A stretch of DNA of 64,000 bases from JAZGER01 sp036480335 (GTDB lineage Bacteria > Pseudomonadota > Gammaproteobacteria > DSM-19610), in NCBI GenBank assembly GCA_036480335.1, contig JAZGGH010000051.1:62001-126000 (forward strand), in the 5' to 3' direction. The number at the start of each line of letters is the position of its first letter. Position 1 is the first letter of the stretch. The position numbers and the translations under genes were made by a program. The notes below the pieces were generated by a model that saw only the letters and a program-made list of their open reading frames with translations, made no database searches and was not told the origin of the DNA. This document shows, piece after piece, positions 8,401 through 17,592 of the stretch.

Positions 8401-8895
8401 ACGTTTGCGCGGAATACAGGCCGCATCAATCAAATCATGCGCCTGTAGCCACTGCCGCGCATCATCTGCATCCTGCTCAAACCAGGCCGCTGTCGAACCC
8501 AGTCTGAAGCTATAACCCCAGACGTCCATATCAGCCATCATGCGTTGTCGGCCAAAGCCAGGCAAAACATCGGCGAGCAGAATCTGCAGGTAGCAGACGG
8601 CATTCTCTTCCGCGTAATCACCTCCAGCATTAGTATCCAATGCCTCACGCCGCTCACTGGACATACAGATAAAATGGCAGGCTTCGTGAAAGATTGAATG
8701 TAGCGGCGTATCTGGCCAGGCAAACAATTGCTGCTGGATCAGGCCGGCTTCTGCATCGCCCCAGAAACTTCCGGGAATCGCTTTGCCCGGATTGCATACC
8801 ACCAGTTGCAGAGAATAATCCTTCAGCAAACCGATGACTGCCTGGCGCGAATGATCAGCAAGTCGGAGGACATTCTCGCTACTTTGCGATTTCAT
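8386..8895 (-). CDS. conserved uncharacterised protein with HExxH (zincin-like) motif
   Basis: A 169-residue soluble protein with no signal peptide. HEACH at residues 70-74 is a candidate zinc-binding HExxH motif, and a conserved-looking GGDYAEENAV follows at 91-100, where E96 or E97 could be the third ligand, as in gluzincins. The layout recalls the EpmC (YfcM) elongation factor P hydroxylase family, which has HEISH, but similarity is too weak to assign that function, so it is left as a putative metal-dependent enzyme. The last codons and the TGA come from the palindromic repeat copy 2, so the native C-terminus was probably replaced when the repeat arrived. Gene start ATG at 8895, with GAGG rather far upstream. 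Confidence 0.85.
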   Translation of the reverse strand: MKSQSSENVLRLADHSRQAVIGLLKDYSLQLVVCNPGKAIPGSFWGDAEAGLIQQQLFAWPDTPLHSIFHEACHFICMSSERREALDTNAGGDYAEENAVCYLQILLADVLPGFGRQRMMADMDVWGYSFRLGSTAAWFEQDADDARQWLQAHDLIDAACIPRKRLTGC

Positions 8896-9090
8896 ATTGG
8901 GGAGGACCTCTATTAATTAGGATTTTCGTCTGAGTTCAAGGCGGATGGTTTTTGAGAGTCGTAGTATATTAAGCATATATGAGGATCGCAAAAAATCATC
9001 CAGCGCAGAAATCGGGGGAAAAGGCTATTAATAGAGGCTCCCTGGAAATTATACTTGCAAAGAGCACGGACTATCGTACTCTTTGAAGCT

Positions 9091-9918
9091 ATGCAAATTG
9101 AATTCACAAAAATGCACGGTCTCGGTAATGATTTTATCGTCATCAATGCGATGCAACATCCCTTCATCCTGTCAGCAGAACAGATCAAATTTATGGCCGA
9201 CCGTCACTTTGGCATTGGCTATGATCAGCTACTGGTGGTAGAACCGGCAAGCCTGTCAGATGCCGATTTTAGATACCGCATTTTTAATGCGGATGGTGGT
9301 GAGGTAGAACAATGCGGCAACGGCGCTCGCTGTTTTGCGCTGTATGTTCACGCCAAAGGCTTAACAAAAAAAACAACCATCCCCGTTGAAACCTCTGCGG
9401 GCATTATTGAATTGGCCATTGAAAACGGGCAGGTCACAGTGAATATGGGCGCTCCGGAATTTGAACCCGACGGGATTCCTTTCGAGGCCAATACCCGCGC
9501 TGATCGTTATGCCATTTCAATTAATGGTGACTCCGTTGATATCGGAGCTGTTTCTATCGGCAACCCGCATGCGGTGATAGAAGTCGTCAATACAGATCAT
9601 GCACATATTGATACGCTAGGGCCGGAGATAGAAACCCATAGCCGTTTTCCGAACCATGCCAATGTCGGTTTCATGCAGATTATTGATCGTCAACACATCA
9701 GGCTGCGTGTCTGGGAAAGAGGTGCTGGTGAAACTCTGGCCTGTGGAACAGGCGCCTGTGCCGCTATGGTCATTGGCCGACGACAGGGCTTGCTCGATGA
9801 AAATGTAAAGGTCGATCTTCATGGTGGACAGCTTATGGTAAGCTGGGCTGATGAAGGCACACCCGTATTTATGACCGGTCCAGCCACGTTTGTATACGAA
9901 GGAAAAATAACCCTATGA
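9091..9918 (+). CDS. dapF: diaminopimelate epimerase
   Basis: PLP-independent racemase interconverting LL- and meso-diaminopimelate for lysine and peptidoglycan synthesis. 275 residues. The two catalytic cysteines are C75 in EQCGNGAR and C218 in TLACGTGAC, as expected for the family (C73/C217 in E. coli). Start MQIEFTKMHGLGNDF matches family N-termini; a TTG 36 bases upstream is unlikely. First gene of dapF-DUF484-xerC, the usual gammaproteobacterial trio; the next gene overlaps its stop by 4 bases (ATGA). The 195 bases upstream contain no recognisable gene, and lptM/lysA, often upstream in relatives, are absent. Confidence 0.96.
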   Translation: MQIEFTKMHGLGNDFIVINAMQHPFILSAEQIKFMADRHFGIGYDQLLVVEPASLSDADFRYRIFNADGGEVEQCGNGARCFALYVHAKGLTKKTTIPVETSAGIIELAIENGQVTVNMGAPEFEPDGIPFEANTRADRYAISINGDSVDIGAVSIGNPHAVIEVVNTDHAHIDTLGPEIETHSRFPNHANVGFMQIIDRQHIRLRVWERGAGETLACGTGACAAMVIGRRQGLLDENVKVDLHGGQLMVSWADEGTPVFMTGPATFVYEGKITL

Positions 9919-10616
9919 CTCAGCAAGTCGCTTCGACCACAAAAACCGAATCTATCGATGCCGAAGCAATCAGTGCTTTTCTGAAAAAGAATCCTGATTT
10001 CTTCATTGACTACCCGACACTGCTGGCAAATCTGCAATTACAGCATCAATCCGGCGATGCAGTCTCACTGATAGAACGACAGGTTACTAGCCTGCGTGAA
10101 CAGAATGAACAATTGAAGAAACGGCTCAATGATCTGATTCAGGTCGCCCATGAAAACAATGCCGTAATCCATCGCATGCATGAACTTACCCTTAACCTGG
10201 TGGGTAAAAACACCCTCGCCAGTCTACTGACGACATTGCATGAGCATCTGTCATCAGACCTGGATGCCGACAGTCTTGTTGCTCATATCACTGACCTGCC
10301 AGACGATGTAGCGAATCCTGACTTTGTCATCAAAAAGTCAGGTGAGGAACAAATATCGCAATTGTTTGACTCCATCTGTCAATCCGGACAACCCTTTTGC
10401 GGCCGCCCGAAACAAAGCCAACTGGATTTTTTATTTCCACAACAGACTGTTGATATCACATCTGCAACGGTTATCCCACTCGGCGACAAAGCATCTCTGG
10501 GTCTACTGGCAATCGGCAGCCGCAATCCAGACCGCTTCACACCGGGTATGGGCACCCTGTTTCTGGAACAACTCGGCCAGCTGTTAACCCGCCTGATCAG
10601 GTCACTGGATAACTGA
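9915..10616 (+). CDS. DUF484 family protein
   Basis: A 233-residue cytoplasmic protein of the DUF484 (YigA) family, found between dapF and xerC across gammaproteobacteria. It opens with the typical element ending in a FLKKNPDFFIDYPTLLANLQ-like stretch (residues 20-39), followed by a coiled coil (about 50-75) and a GAF-like C-terminal domain (about 80-225). The function is not established; signalling or regulation of the neighbouring recombinase is only a guess from context. Translation is probably coupled to dapF through the ATGA overlap. Confidence 0.9.
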   Translation: MTQQVASTTKTESIDAEAISAFLKKNPDFFIDYPTLLANLQLQHQSGDAVSLIERQVTSLREQNEQLKKRLNDLIQVAHENNAVIHRMHELTLNLVGKNTLASLLTTLHEHLSSDLDADSLVAHITDLPDDVANPDFVIKKSGEEQISQLFDSICQSGQPFCGRPKQSQLDFLFPQQTVDITSATVIPLGDKASLGLLAIGSRNPDRFTPGMGTLFLEQLGQLLTRLIRSLDN

Positions 10617-10643
10617 TTAATAAATTAGATTGCCATAGATGCC

Positions 10644-11558
10644 ATGAATGTTGATGCAATCAACCAATTTGCGGAGTTCTTTACTCATTTAGAGAACCAA
10701 CGTCGACTGTCTGCACATACAATAACCAGCTATCAACGCGATCTCCGCAGCTTCTCAGACTATTGCCAACGCGAACAGATTCCGGACTGGCAACAGGTCA
10801 CTCATGAGCAGGTCCGGGCATTTGCCGCCGAATCACATCGCAAAGGTCTATCTGGCCGTAGCGTTCAACGCCGCCTGTCTGCATTACGTAGCCTGTTTAA
10901 TTTCCTCATGATGACCGATGTCTTAAAACAAAACCCGGCGCAGAGCGTACGCTCACCCAAAGACGAAAAAAAATTACCGCACTGCCTGGACACTGATCAG
11001 ATGCAGGCGGTGCTGGACACGGCCGCACCCACAAACTGGCTACAGCAACGCGATCTTGCCATGATGGAGCTGATGTACTCCAGTGGTTTACGACTGGCGG
11101 AACTGGTATCCCTGAATCTACCTCAGCTGGATCTGAAAAATGCTGAAGTTCGGGTCACCGGTAAAGGCGAGAAAACACGCATTCTACCTGTTGGCCGCAA
11201 AGCCATTATATCGCTACAAAACTGGCTACAGGAGCGCGCTCTGCATTGCGCTGATGATGAAACGGCTGCCTTTATCAATCGCTCAGGTAGTCGACTAAGC
11301 CGCAGCAGCGTACAAAAACGGATACGACAATGGAACACACAGCAGGGACTTGGGCTACGTCTGCATCCTCACGTCCTGCGCCATTCCTTTGCCAGCCATA
11401 TTCTGGAATCAAGCCATGATCTCAGAGCTGTCCAGGAATTACTTGGGCATGCCAACCTGTCTACAACCCAGATCTATACCCATCTGGATTTCCAGCATCT
11501 TGCTGAAGTTTATGATGACGCACACCCGCGTGCCAGAAAACAGCGCGGAAAACGCTAA
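10644..11558 (+). CDS. xerC: site-specific tyrosine recombinase XerC
   Basis: Tyrosine recombinase that acts with XerD at dif to resolve chromosome dimers. 304 residues: an N-terminal SAM-like core-binding domain (about 8-95) and a C-terminal catalytic domain (about 110-295). The catalytic residues are visible in order: Arg in SSGLRLAEL, Lys in GKGEKTR, His and Arg in HVLRHSFASH, His in LGHANLSTT and the nucleophile Tyr in QIYTH. The context after dapF and DUF484 distinguishes XerC from XerD. It lies 27 bases after the preceding gene. Confidence 0.95.
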   Translation: MNVDAINQFAEFFTHLENQRRLSAHTITSYQRDLRSFSDYCQREQIPDWQQVTHEQVRAFAAESHRKGLSGRSVQRRLSALRSLFNFLMMTDVLKQNPAQSVRSPKDEKKLPHCLDTDQMQAVLDTAAPTNWLQQRDLAMMELMYSSGLRLAELVSLNLPQLDLKNAEVRVTGKGEKTRILPVGRKAIISLQNWLQERALHCADDETAAFINRSGSRLSRSSVQKRIRQWNTQQGLGLRLHPHVLRHSFASHILESSHDLRAVQELLGHANLSTTQIYTHLDFQHLAEVYDDAHPRARKQRGKR

Positions 11559-11640
11559 TCAACCACGATGAATAGCTGTTTATCGAGCGCAAACAAGCTG
11601 ATTTCATAGTGTACAATAGCCCTCTTTTAGAACAAACCAG

Positions 11641-12225
11641 ATGGGTGAAGCTGTTTTGGAGCAATATCGGGGAACAACCATTTTATCTGTCCGGCGCAAA
11701 GGCCACGTCGTCATTGGCGGCGACGGCCAGGTATCGATGGGCAACACCATTATGAAAGGCAATGCCCGCAAAGTCAGGCGTCTCTACAATGATCAGGTGC
11801 TGGCCGGGTTTGCCGGTGGTACTGCCGACGCCTTCACGCTGTTCGAACGCTTTGAAGCAAAACTGCAGAAACACCAGGGTAATCTGGTGCGTTCCGCAGT
11901 CGAGCTCGCAAAGGACTGGCGCACCGACCGTATGTTGCGCCGACTGGAAGCCTTGCTGCTCGTTGCTGACAATGAAAGCTCTCTTGTCATCACAGGCAAT
12001 GGCGATGTCATTGAACCGGAAGACAGTCTGATGGCGATTGGTTCTGGCGGCTCCTTCGCTCAGGCTGCCGCCCAGGCCATGCTGGAAAACACCGATCTTG
12101 ATGCTCGCAGCATTGTCGAAAAGGGCCTTAAAATTGCCTCTGATATCTGTGTTTTTACCAATCACAATCTGACACTGGAAGAACTGTCCTATGACAGCAG
12201 TGACAGCTCGCATAATCAGGATTAA
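11641..12225 (+). CDS. hslV: ATP-dependent protease subunit HslV (ClpQ)
   Basis: Proteasome-like peptidase that forms a double hexameric ring capped by HslU. The catalytic N-terminal threonine of the mature enzyme is T12 in GTTILSVRR, so 11 residues must be removed; E. coli removes only the Met, but short propeptides of this kind occur in other Proteobacteria. The core motif GGDGQVSMGN and the C-terminal half are intact. ATG 11641 is used; a TTG at 11656 would shorten the propeptide to 6 residues. hslU follows 5 bases after the stop. A TACAAT hexamer at 11612 could be a -10 element, but no convincing -35 or sigma-32 site was seen. Confidence 0.95.
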   Translation: MGEAVLEQYRGTTILSVRRKGHVVIGGDGQVSMGNTIMKGNARKVRRLYNDQVLAGFAGGTADAFTLFERFEAKLQKHQGNLVRSAVELAKDWRTDRMLRRLEALLLVADNESSLVITGNGDVIEPEDSLMAIGSGGSFAQAAAQAMLENTDLDARSIVEKGLKIASDICVFTNHNLTLEELSYDSSDSSHNQD

Positions 12226-12230
12226 TACCC

Positions 12231-13568
12231 ATGTCTGAAATGACACCACGAGAAATTGCTCACGAACTCGATAAACATATTATTGGTCAGGATGAAGCCA
12301 AACGAGCAGTAGCCATTGCGCTGCGAAATCGCTGGCGACGCCAGCAGGTTGAAGAGCCCATGCGCAGCGAAATCACCCCGAAAAATATTCTCATGATTGG
12401 GCCAACCGGTGTGGGTAAAACTGAAATTGCCCGACGCCTGGCAAATCTTGCCAAGGCACCTTTTATCAAGGTAGAAGCCACCAAGTTTACTGAGGTTGGC
12501 TACGTTGGCCGTGATGTAGAGTCCATCATTCGTGACCTCGCAGACGTATCAATCAAAATGATGCGCGAAAACGAAATGGCGAAAATGCGTCATCGTGCTG
12601 AAGATGCTGCAGAAGAACGCATACTCGACGTCCTGCTGCCATCACCTCGGAGTACCGATTTTGATGGCGACAATACACAGAAAACAGATTCTGAAACCCG
12701 GCAGAAATTTCGCAAACGCCTGCGCGAAGGTGATCTGGATGACAAGGAAATTGATATCGAAATCACGGCCACCCCTATTGGGGTAGAAATTATGGCACCG
12801 CCGGGCATGGAAGAAATGACAAGCCAGCTACAGGGTATGTTTCAGAACATGGGCTCCGACCGCAAACGCAGTAAGCGTATGTGCATTGCTGACGCCCTGA
12901 AAACTCTCACCGATGAAGAAGCCGGCAAACTCATCAACGAAGAAGATCTGAAAACACGTGCGCTCGAAAATGCCGAACAAAATGGCATTATTTTTATTGA
13001 TGAAATCGATAAAGTCACTCAGCAGGGATCTCAGGGAGGCAGTCCCGGTGTTTCGCGCGAAGGCGTGCAACGTGATTTGCTGCCACTTGTCGAAGGCAGC
13101 ACCATTACCACTAAACATGGCATCATTAAAACGGATCATATGCTGTTTATTGCCTCTGGTGCATTTCACCTCTCCAAACCATCGGACCTGATCCCGGAAC
13201 TTCAGGGTCGGTTGCCTATTCGGGTTGAGCTAAACGCTCTCACCACCGAAGACTTTACGCGTATATTATCGGAACCGGATGCGTCCCTGACCGAGCAATA
13301 TACAGCGCTGCTGGCCACCGAAGGCGTGACACTGGATTTCACCCAGAATGGCATTCAGCGCCTCGCTGAAATAGCCTGGGAAGTCAATGAACGCACAGAG
13401 AATATTGGTGCCAGACGCTTGCACACTGTACTTGAACGCTTACTGGAAACTGTTTCCTACGAGGCCTCTGACAAATCTGGCCAAAGCCTGACAATCAATG
13501 CCGCTTTCGTTGATGAACAACTCGCTGATCTTGCCAGAGATGAAGATCTGAGCAAATACATATTGTAA
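12231..13568 (+). CDS. hslU: ATP-dependent protease ATPase subunit HslU (ClpY)
   Basis: AAA+ unfoldase that feeds substrates to HslV. 445 residues, close to the 443 of E. coli. Walker A is GPTGVGKTE (about residues 60-68) and Walker B is IIFIDEID (about 252-259). Between them is the inserted I domain, rich in charged residues, and a GYVGRD pore loop lies near 90-95. The C-terminus ends in SKYIL, the tail that inserts into HslV. It forms an operon with hslV. Confidence 0.97.
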   Translation: MSEMTPREIAHELDKHIIGQDEAKRAVAIALRNRWRRQQVEEPMRSEITPKNILMIGPTGVGKTEIARRLANLAKAPFIKVEATKFTEVGYVGRDVESIIRDLADVSIKMMRENEMAKMRHRAEDAAEERILDVLLPSPRSTDFDGDNTQKTDSETRQKFRKRLREGDLDDKEIDIEITATPIGVEIMAPPGMEEMTSQLQGMFQNMGSDRKRSKRMCIADALKTLTDEEAGKLINEEDLKTRALENAEQNGIIFIDEIDKVTQQGSQGGSPGVSREGVQRDLLPLVEGSTITTKHGIIKTDHMLFIASGAFHLSKPSDLIPELQGRLPIRVELNALTTEDFTRILSEPDASLTEQYTALLATEGVTLDFTQNGIQRLAEIAWEVNERTENIGARRLHTVLERLLETVSYEASDKSGQSLTINAAFVDEQLADLARDEDLSKYIL

Positions 13569-13596
13569 GCATACGACTAACTAATTGAGAATCACC

Positions 13597-13980
13597 ATGG
13601 CGAATAAGCAACCACACCCGACTGAAATAAACCTGCACAAATCTACCCGTATTCTCGATGTTACTTTTGATGATGGTGAAAAATTTGCCTTGTCCTGTGA
13701 ATACCTGCGAGTGCATTCACCTTCAGCAGAAGTACAGGGACATAGCCCGGGCGAGGGCGTGTTACAGATTGACAAGGAAGACGTAAACATCGACCACATT
13801 GAACCTGTCGGGAATTATGCCGTACAAATCTATTTCGATGACGAGCACAACTCTGGTATCTATTCCTGGGAGACGCTCTATAAACTGGGTAAAAATCATG
13901 ATGCCAACTGGCAAAATTATCTTGGCAGACTCAAGACAGCAGGCGTTCCCCACACTGCATTTGGTAACAAAGAACTCTGA
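13597..13980 (+). CDS. DUF971 protein (gamma-butyrobetaine hydroxylase N-terminal-like)
   Basis: A 127-residue stand-alone DUF971 domain, the small fold also found at the N-terminus of gamma-butyrobetaine hydroxylase and in some iron-sulfur assembly proteins. Typical family blocks include LDVTFDDGEKFALSCEYLR and HNSGIYSWETLY. The catalytic dioxygenase domain is absent, so it is not a hydroxylase. Genes of this type often sit between hslVU and ubiE in gammaproteobacteria, as here; function unknown. ATG 13597 is preceded by a GAG-containing site; an in-frame TTG at 13585 is less likely. Confidence 0.9.
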   Translation: MANKQPHPTEINLHKSTRILDVTFDDGEKFALSCEYLRVHSPSAEVQGHSPGEGVLQIDKEDVNIDHIEPVGNYAVQIYFDDEHNSGIYSWETLYKLGKNHDANWQNYLGRLKTAGVPHTAFGNKEL

Positions 13981-13991
13981 GACTAAACAGC

Positions 13992-14738
13992 ATGTCAGAT
14001 AAAACCACCAGCTTCGGTTATGAAGAAGTAAAATGGGAGGACAAGGCCGGGCGCGTTGGCAAAGTCTTCGATTCTGTTGCCAGTCGCTATGATGTAATGA
14101 ATGACCTGATGTCATTAGGTGTGCATCGCCTCTGGAAGCGCTTTACCATTGATCATAGCAGCGTTCGTAGTGGTCATAAAATCCTTGATCTCGCGGGTGG
14201 TACAGGTGATCTAGCTGCGCGTTTTTCTCCGTTAGTGGGTGATGATGGTGAAGTCGTCATTGCTGACATTAACGCCGCCATGCTCGCCAGTGGCCGCAGC
14301 CGCCTGATCGATGAGGGCATTACGGGTAATGTTCGCTATGTACAGGCAAATGCAGAAGTCCTGCCATTTCCGGACAACCACTTTAATATCATTACTATCG
14401 CTTTTGGTCTTCGCAATGTGACCGACAAGCAAAAAGCCCTGAATGACATGTACCGGGTATTGAAACCTGGTGGACGACTTCTGGTACTAGAATTCTCAAA
14501 GCCCGTAACACCGGGGTTGAAACCTCTGTACGATTTTTATTCCTTCAAAATCCTGCCGATGATGGGCAAGCTGGTTGCCAATGATGCTAGCAGCTATCAG
14601 TACCTGGCCGAATCTATCCGTATGCACCCTGGCCAGGACGAACTCAAACAGATGCTCGAAGAAGCCGGCTTTGAAAATACCGCCTACTTCAATCTCTCCG
14701 GTGGCATTGTCGCACTTCATCGCGGCTACAAGTTTTGA
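13992..14738 (+). CDS. ubiE: ubiquinone/menaquinone C-methyltransferase UbiE
   Basis: SAM-dependent C-methyltransferase of ubiquinone (and, where present, menaquinone) synthesis. 248 residues. The SAM-binding motif I is LDLAGGTGDLA (about residues 65-75); the family signatures YDVMNDLMSLGVHRLWK near the N-terminus and RVLKPGGRLLVLEFSKP near 157-173 are intact, and the C-terminus has the usual GGIVALHRGYKF. First of ubiE-ubiJ-ubiB, whose products join the cytosolic/membrane Ubi complex. Confidence 0.96.
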   Translation: MSDKTTSFGYEEVKWEDKAGRVGKVFDSVASRYDVMNDLMSLGVHRLWKRFTIDHSSVRSGHKILDLAGGTGDLAARFSPLVGDDGEVVIADINAAMLASGRSRLIDEGITGNVRYVQANAEVLPFPDNHFNIITIAFGLRNVTDKQKALNDMYRVLKPGGRLLVLEFSKPVTPGLKPLYDFYSFKILPMMGKLVANDASSYQYLAESIRMHPGQDELKQMLEEAGFENTAYFNLSGGIVALHRGYKF

Positions 14739-14760
14739 CCTCCCACATACCGACCCTCTG

Positions 14761-15375
14761 ATGATACCTGCCACACTCACTGCTGCCGTAGAAACTGCTC
14801 TGAATCACTGGTTACAGCTAGACCCTGAAACACGTCACCTGCTGCCACAGTTCCAGGATCGCATCATTGAATGGCAGTTACCCGAATTTTCTCAGTCACT
14901 GTTTTTTTTCTGTAACGGTGAAGGCTTTCAGGTGTTAGCAGAATATGAAGGCAAAGTTGATACCCTGCTGGTAGCAAAACTGTCCGGGCTTGTACGTTCT
15001 ATGAACAAACAAACTGAAAAGGCATTGTTTGACGGCGATCTCAAAATATCCGGTGATACTGAACTTGGACAGGCCTTCCAGAAGCTTCTGACATCCGTCG
15101 ATTTCGACTGGGAGGAGCAACTTTCACATCTTACCGGGGATATCGTCGCCCACCAGGTTGGCAATGCGGCTCGATCTTTGCGGCAGTTTTTCTCAAAAAC
15201 AGGCAACACCTTTGCTGATAATCTGAGCGAATTCCTGCAGGAAGAAGCTCGGATATTAACCGGAAAATCAGAAATAGACGCTTTTATGCGCCAGGTCGAT
15301 GAACTGCGTTCGGGTACAGATCGACTTGAAGCAAGAATACATCGACTGCTGAGCCGACAGGATGGCCGTTTATGA
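14761..15375 (+). CDS. ubiJ: ubiquinone biosynthesis accessory factor UbiJ
   Basis: A 204-residue protein with an N-terminal SCP2-like lipid-binding domain (about 10-110) and a C-terminal helical coiled-coil tail; UbiJ with UbiK is known to assist the Ubi complex by binding polyprenyl intermediates. The start MIPATLTAAVETALNHWL resembles family N-termini. The reading frame is open further upstream into ubiE, but that extension has no homology value. Position between ubiE and ubiB is diagnostic. Its stop overlaps the ubiB start (ATGA), indicating translational coupling. Confidence 0.92.
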   Translation: MIPATLTAAVETALNHWLQLDPETRHLLPQFQDRIIEWQLPEFSQSLFFFCNGEGFQVLAEYEGKVDTLLVAKLSGLVRSMNKQTEKALFDGDLKISGDTELGQAFQKLLTSVDFDWEEQLSHLTGDIVAHQVGNAARSLRQFFSKTGNTFADNLSEFLQEEARILTGKSEIDAFMRQVDELRSGTDRLEARIHRLLSRQDGRL

Positions 15376-17009
15376 TTATGCCCGATCAGATTTTTCGTTT
15401 GTTTCATATTAACTGGGTATTACTCAAACACGGGCTTGACGAAATCATCCTCGCAACCCACCTGTTCCGTCCTGTCTACTTTCTGCGCCACCTGGCACCC
15501 TGGCAACGACTCACCCGCAAAAAACCCAGAGCGGTAAGAATACGGCTTGCACTGGAAGATCTCGGTCCAATTTTTGTCAAATTCGGTCAAATCTTGTCGA
15601 CACGTAAAGACTTGCTACCCGACGATATAGCGTTTGAGCTGGCCAAACTACAAGACCAGGTACCACCTTTCGAGGGAGTGCGTGCCCGTCAACTCATTGA
15701 AACCGCTCTACAAGATACGATAGATAACAACTTTGACGATTTTGATGCAACCCCGCTAGCATCCGCATCCATCGCTCAGGTACACACGGCGCGTTTGAAA
15801 ACCGGCGAAGAGGTGGTAATTAAAGTCGTTCGGCCTGACATTGAACCCATCATGCGTCGTGATATTGCACTCCTGAAATACATTGCCCGCCTGGCTCAGC
15901 ATTACTGGAAAGATGGGCGCCGTTTACGCCCTGTTGAAGTTGTCCGTGAATTTGAAAAGACCCTCTTCGATGAACTTGATCTATTGCGTGAAGCCGCTAA
16001 TGCCTCGCAGTTAGGTCGCAACTTCAGCGATAACCCACTATTGCATGTTCCTGTAATTTATTGGCCATTATGTCGCAAAAGCATCATGGTTATGGAACGT
16101 ATCTACGGCATTCCTGTCAGCAACATTGATCAACTTCATGCCGCCAATATCGACTTAAAACAACTCGCTGAACGCGGTGTTGAAATCTTTTTTACCCAGG
16201 TTTTTTCGCACAACTTCTTTCATGCTGACATGCATCCAGGTAATATTTTTGTCTCCCCTAAGGGTCAGTACATGGCTGTCGATTTTGGCATCATGGGCGC
16301 TCTCAGCCAGGAAGACCAACACTACCTGGCAGAAAATTTTCTGGCTTTTTTTCAACGCGATTATCGGCGTGTAGCAGAATTGCACGTTGAATCTGAATGG
16401 GTACCGACAGGTACCCGTATTGATGAGTTTGAAGCCGCCATCAGGACAGTCTGTGAACCGATATTCGAACGGCCACTAAAAGATATTTCTTTCGGCCACC
16501 TGCTATTAAGATTGTTCCAGACTGCTCAACGCTTTGATATGCATGTACAGCCTCAACTCGTCCTGTTACAAAAAACATTGCTGAATATTGAAGGCCTGGG
16601 TCGTCAACTTTACCCAGACCTGGATTTATGGCAAACCGCAAAACCCTTCCTTGAACGCTGGACAAAAGAGCAAGTGGGACCGCTTGCCTTTTTCAATAAA
16701 ATAAAACAGGATCTACCTTTATGGAGTGAGCGCTTCCCGGAAATCCCCAACCTGGTTCACCAGGCACTTAGTCAAACGGCTCATGGCAAACAACAGTCTA
16801 ACCGGCATGCCGAAGAACTCAGAAAATTGCGCAAAGACATAGATTGCAGTAACCGTCGAACCGGAATGATCATTATTAGCGCCACGCTGTTTATCTGTTC
16901 GACACTCCTCTACGCCCTGTCTGATGGCCATCAGCTGCTGAGCTGGCTGCTAACAGGTATAGGTACTGTAATACTGGCAATCGCCCTGGCAACAGATTCG
17001 GCAGAATAA
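15372..17009 (+). CDS. ubiB: ubiquinone biosynthesis regulatory ATPase UbiB
   Basis: ADCK/ABC1-type atypical kinase-like ATPase needed for ubiquinone synthesis; 545 residues against 546 in E. coli. The family-specific KxGQ motif is FVKFGQILSTRKDLLP (about residues 66-81), the Ala-rich nucleotide loop is ASASIAQVH (about 132-140), the catalytic-loop-like HADMHPGN is near 285 and the DFG-like VDFGIMG is near 303. Two C-terminal membrane segments (about 495-542) anchor it to the inner membrane. It ends the ubiE-ubiJ-ubiB operon and converges on yajL 28 bases away, with no clear terminator between. Confidence 0.96.
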   Translation: MIMPDQIFRLFHINWVLLKHGLDEIILATHLFRPVYFLRHLAPWQRLTRKKPRAVRIRLALEDLGPIFVKFGQILSTRKDLLPDDIAFELAKLQDQVPPFEGVRARQLIETALQDTIDNNFDDFDATPLASASIAQVHTARLKTGEEVVIKVVRPDIEPIMRRDIALLKYIARLAQHYWKDGRRLRPVEVVREFEKTLFDELDLLREAANASQLGRNFSDNPLLHVPVIYWPLCRKSIMVMERIYGIPVSNIDQLHAANIDLKQLAERGVEIFFTQVFSHNFFHADMHPGNIFVSPKGQYMAVDFGIMGALSQEDQHYLAENFLAFFQRDYRRVAELHVESEWVPTGTRIDEFEAAIRTVCEPIFERPLKDISFGHLLLRLFQTAQRFDMHVQPQLVLLQKTLLNIEGLGRQLYPDLDLWQTAKPFLERWTKEQVGPLAFFNKIKQDLPLWSERFPEIPNLVHQALSQTAHGKQQSNRHAEELRKLRKDIDCSNRRTGMIIISATLFICSTLLYALSDGHQLLSWLLTGIGTVILAIALATDSAE

Positions 17010-17037
17010 GAGCAATGTGGCTGTTCAGAATTCTTTT

Positions 17038-17592
17038 TTAGACGGGCCGCTGTAACCCAGACTCCACCTGTCGCCTGATATCTAAACCGACAAGCTTTTC
17101 TATCAGTACAAGCGCAAAATCCATGGCTGTACCCGGCCCTCGGGAGGTAATAATCCTGCCATCTTCAACCACAGGATCAGTTTTCAGTTCAGCATAATCA
17201 CCTGGAAAGGCTTCCAGCACACCCGGGAAACTCGTTACATTCCTTCCCTTGAGCAAGCCTGCAGTTGCCAAAACCTTGGGTGCAGCACAGATAGCAGCAC
17301 AATAACCATTATTAGCATATATTTTTTTTAGAAATGAATGAATACGCGCATCAGCATTCAAATAATCGGCACCAGGCAAACCACCAGGCAAGATGATCAT
17401 ATCGAATATTCTATCCTCAAGATTTGCAAGCGTATCATCAGCAATGATCACCGTTCCACGTGAACAGCAGACTGGCTCATCTGTCAGGCCTGCAGTAATA
17501 ACCTCTATATCTGCACGCCGCAACAAATCAATGAGTGTGACGGCTTCTAGTTCTTCACAGCCTTGCGCGATTGGGATAAGGACGCTTGCCAT
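17038..17592 (-). CDS. yajL: DJ-1/PfpI family protein, YajL-like
   Basis: A 184-residue DJ-1 superfamily protein. The nucleophile is C102 in AAICAAP, with the acidic partner in the N-terminal GCEELEAV motif; the overall pattern (CSRG, LPGGLPGA, TSRGPGTAMDFAL) matches E. coli YajL, described as a protein-repair or deglycase-like stress protein, the exact activity being debated. The ATG at 17592 lies inside the 3' end of yibQ (46-base overlap), so it is probably co-transcribed with the envelope genes upstream. Confidence 0.9.
   Translation of the reverse strand: MASVLIPIAQGCEELEAVTLIDLLRRADIEVITAGLTDEPVCCSRGTVIIADDTLANLEDRIFDMIILPGGLPGADYLNADARIHSFLKKIYANNGYCAAICAAPKVLATAGLLKGRNVTSFPGVLEAFPGDYAELKTDPVVEDGRIITSRGPGTAMDFALVLIEKLVGLDIRRQVESGLQRPV

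Noticed and set aside
11683..12249. Long open frame on the minus strand opposite hslV (188 codons)
   Set aside because: Fully antisense to a highly conserved gene, with no family features and no ribosome binding site.
14575..14760. N-terminal extension of UbiJ into ubiE
   Set aside because: It would overlap ubiE by 164 bases, and the family N-terminus begins at ATG 14761.
17452..17467. parS-like CGTTCCACGTGAACAG inside yajL
   Set aside because: The right arm is out of register with the consensus; it lacks the AAACA or GAACA end at the correct position and lies 25 kb from the cluster.
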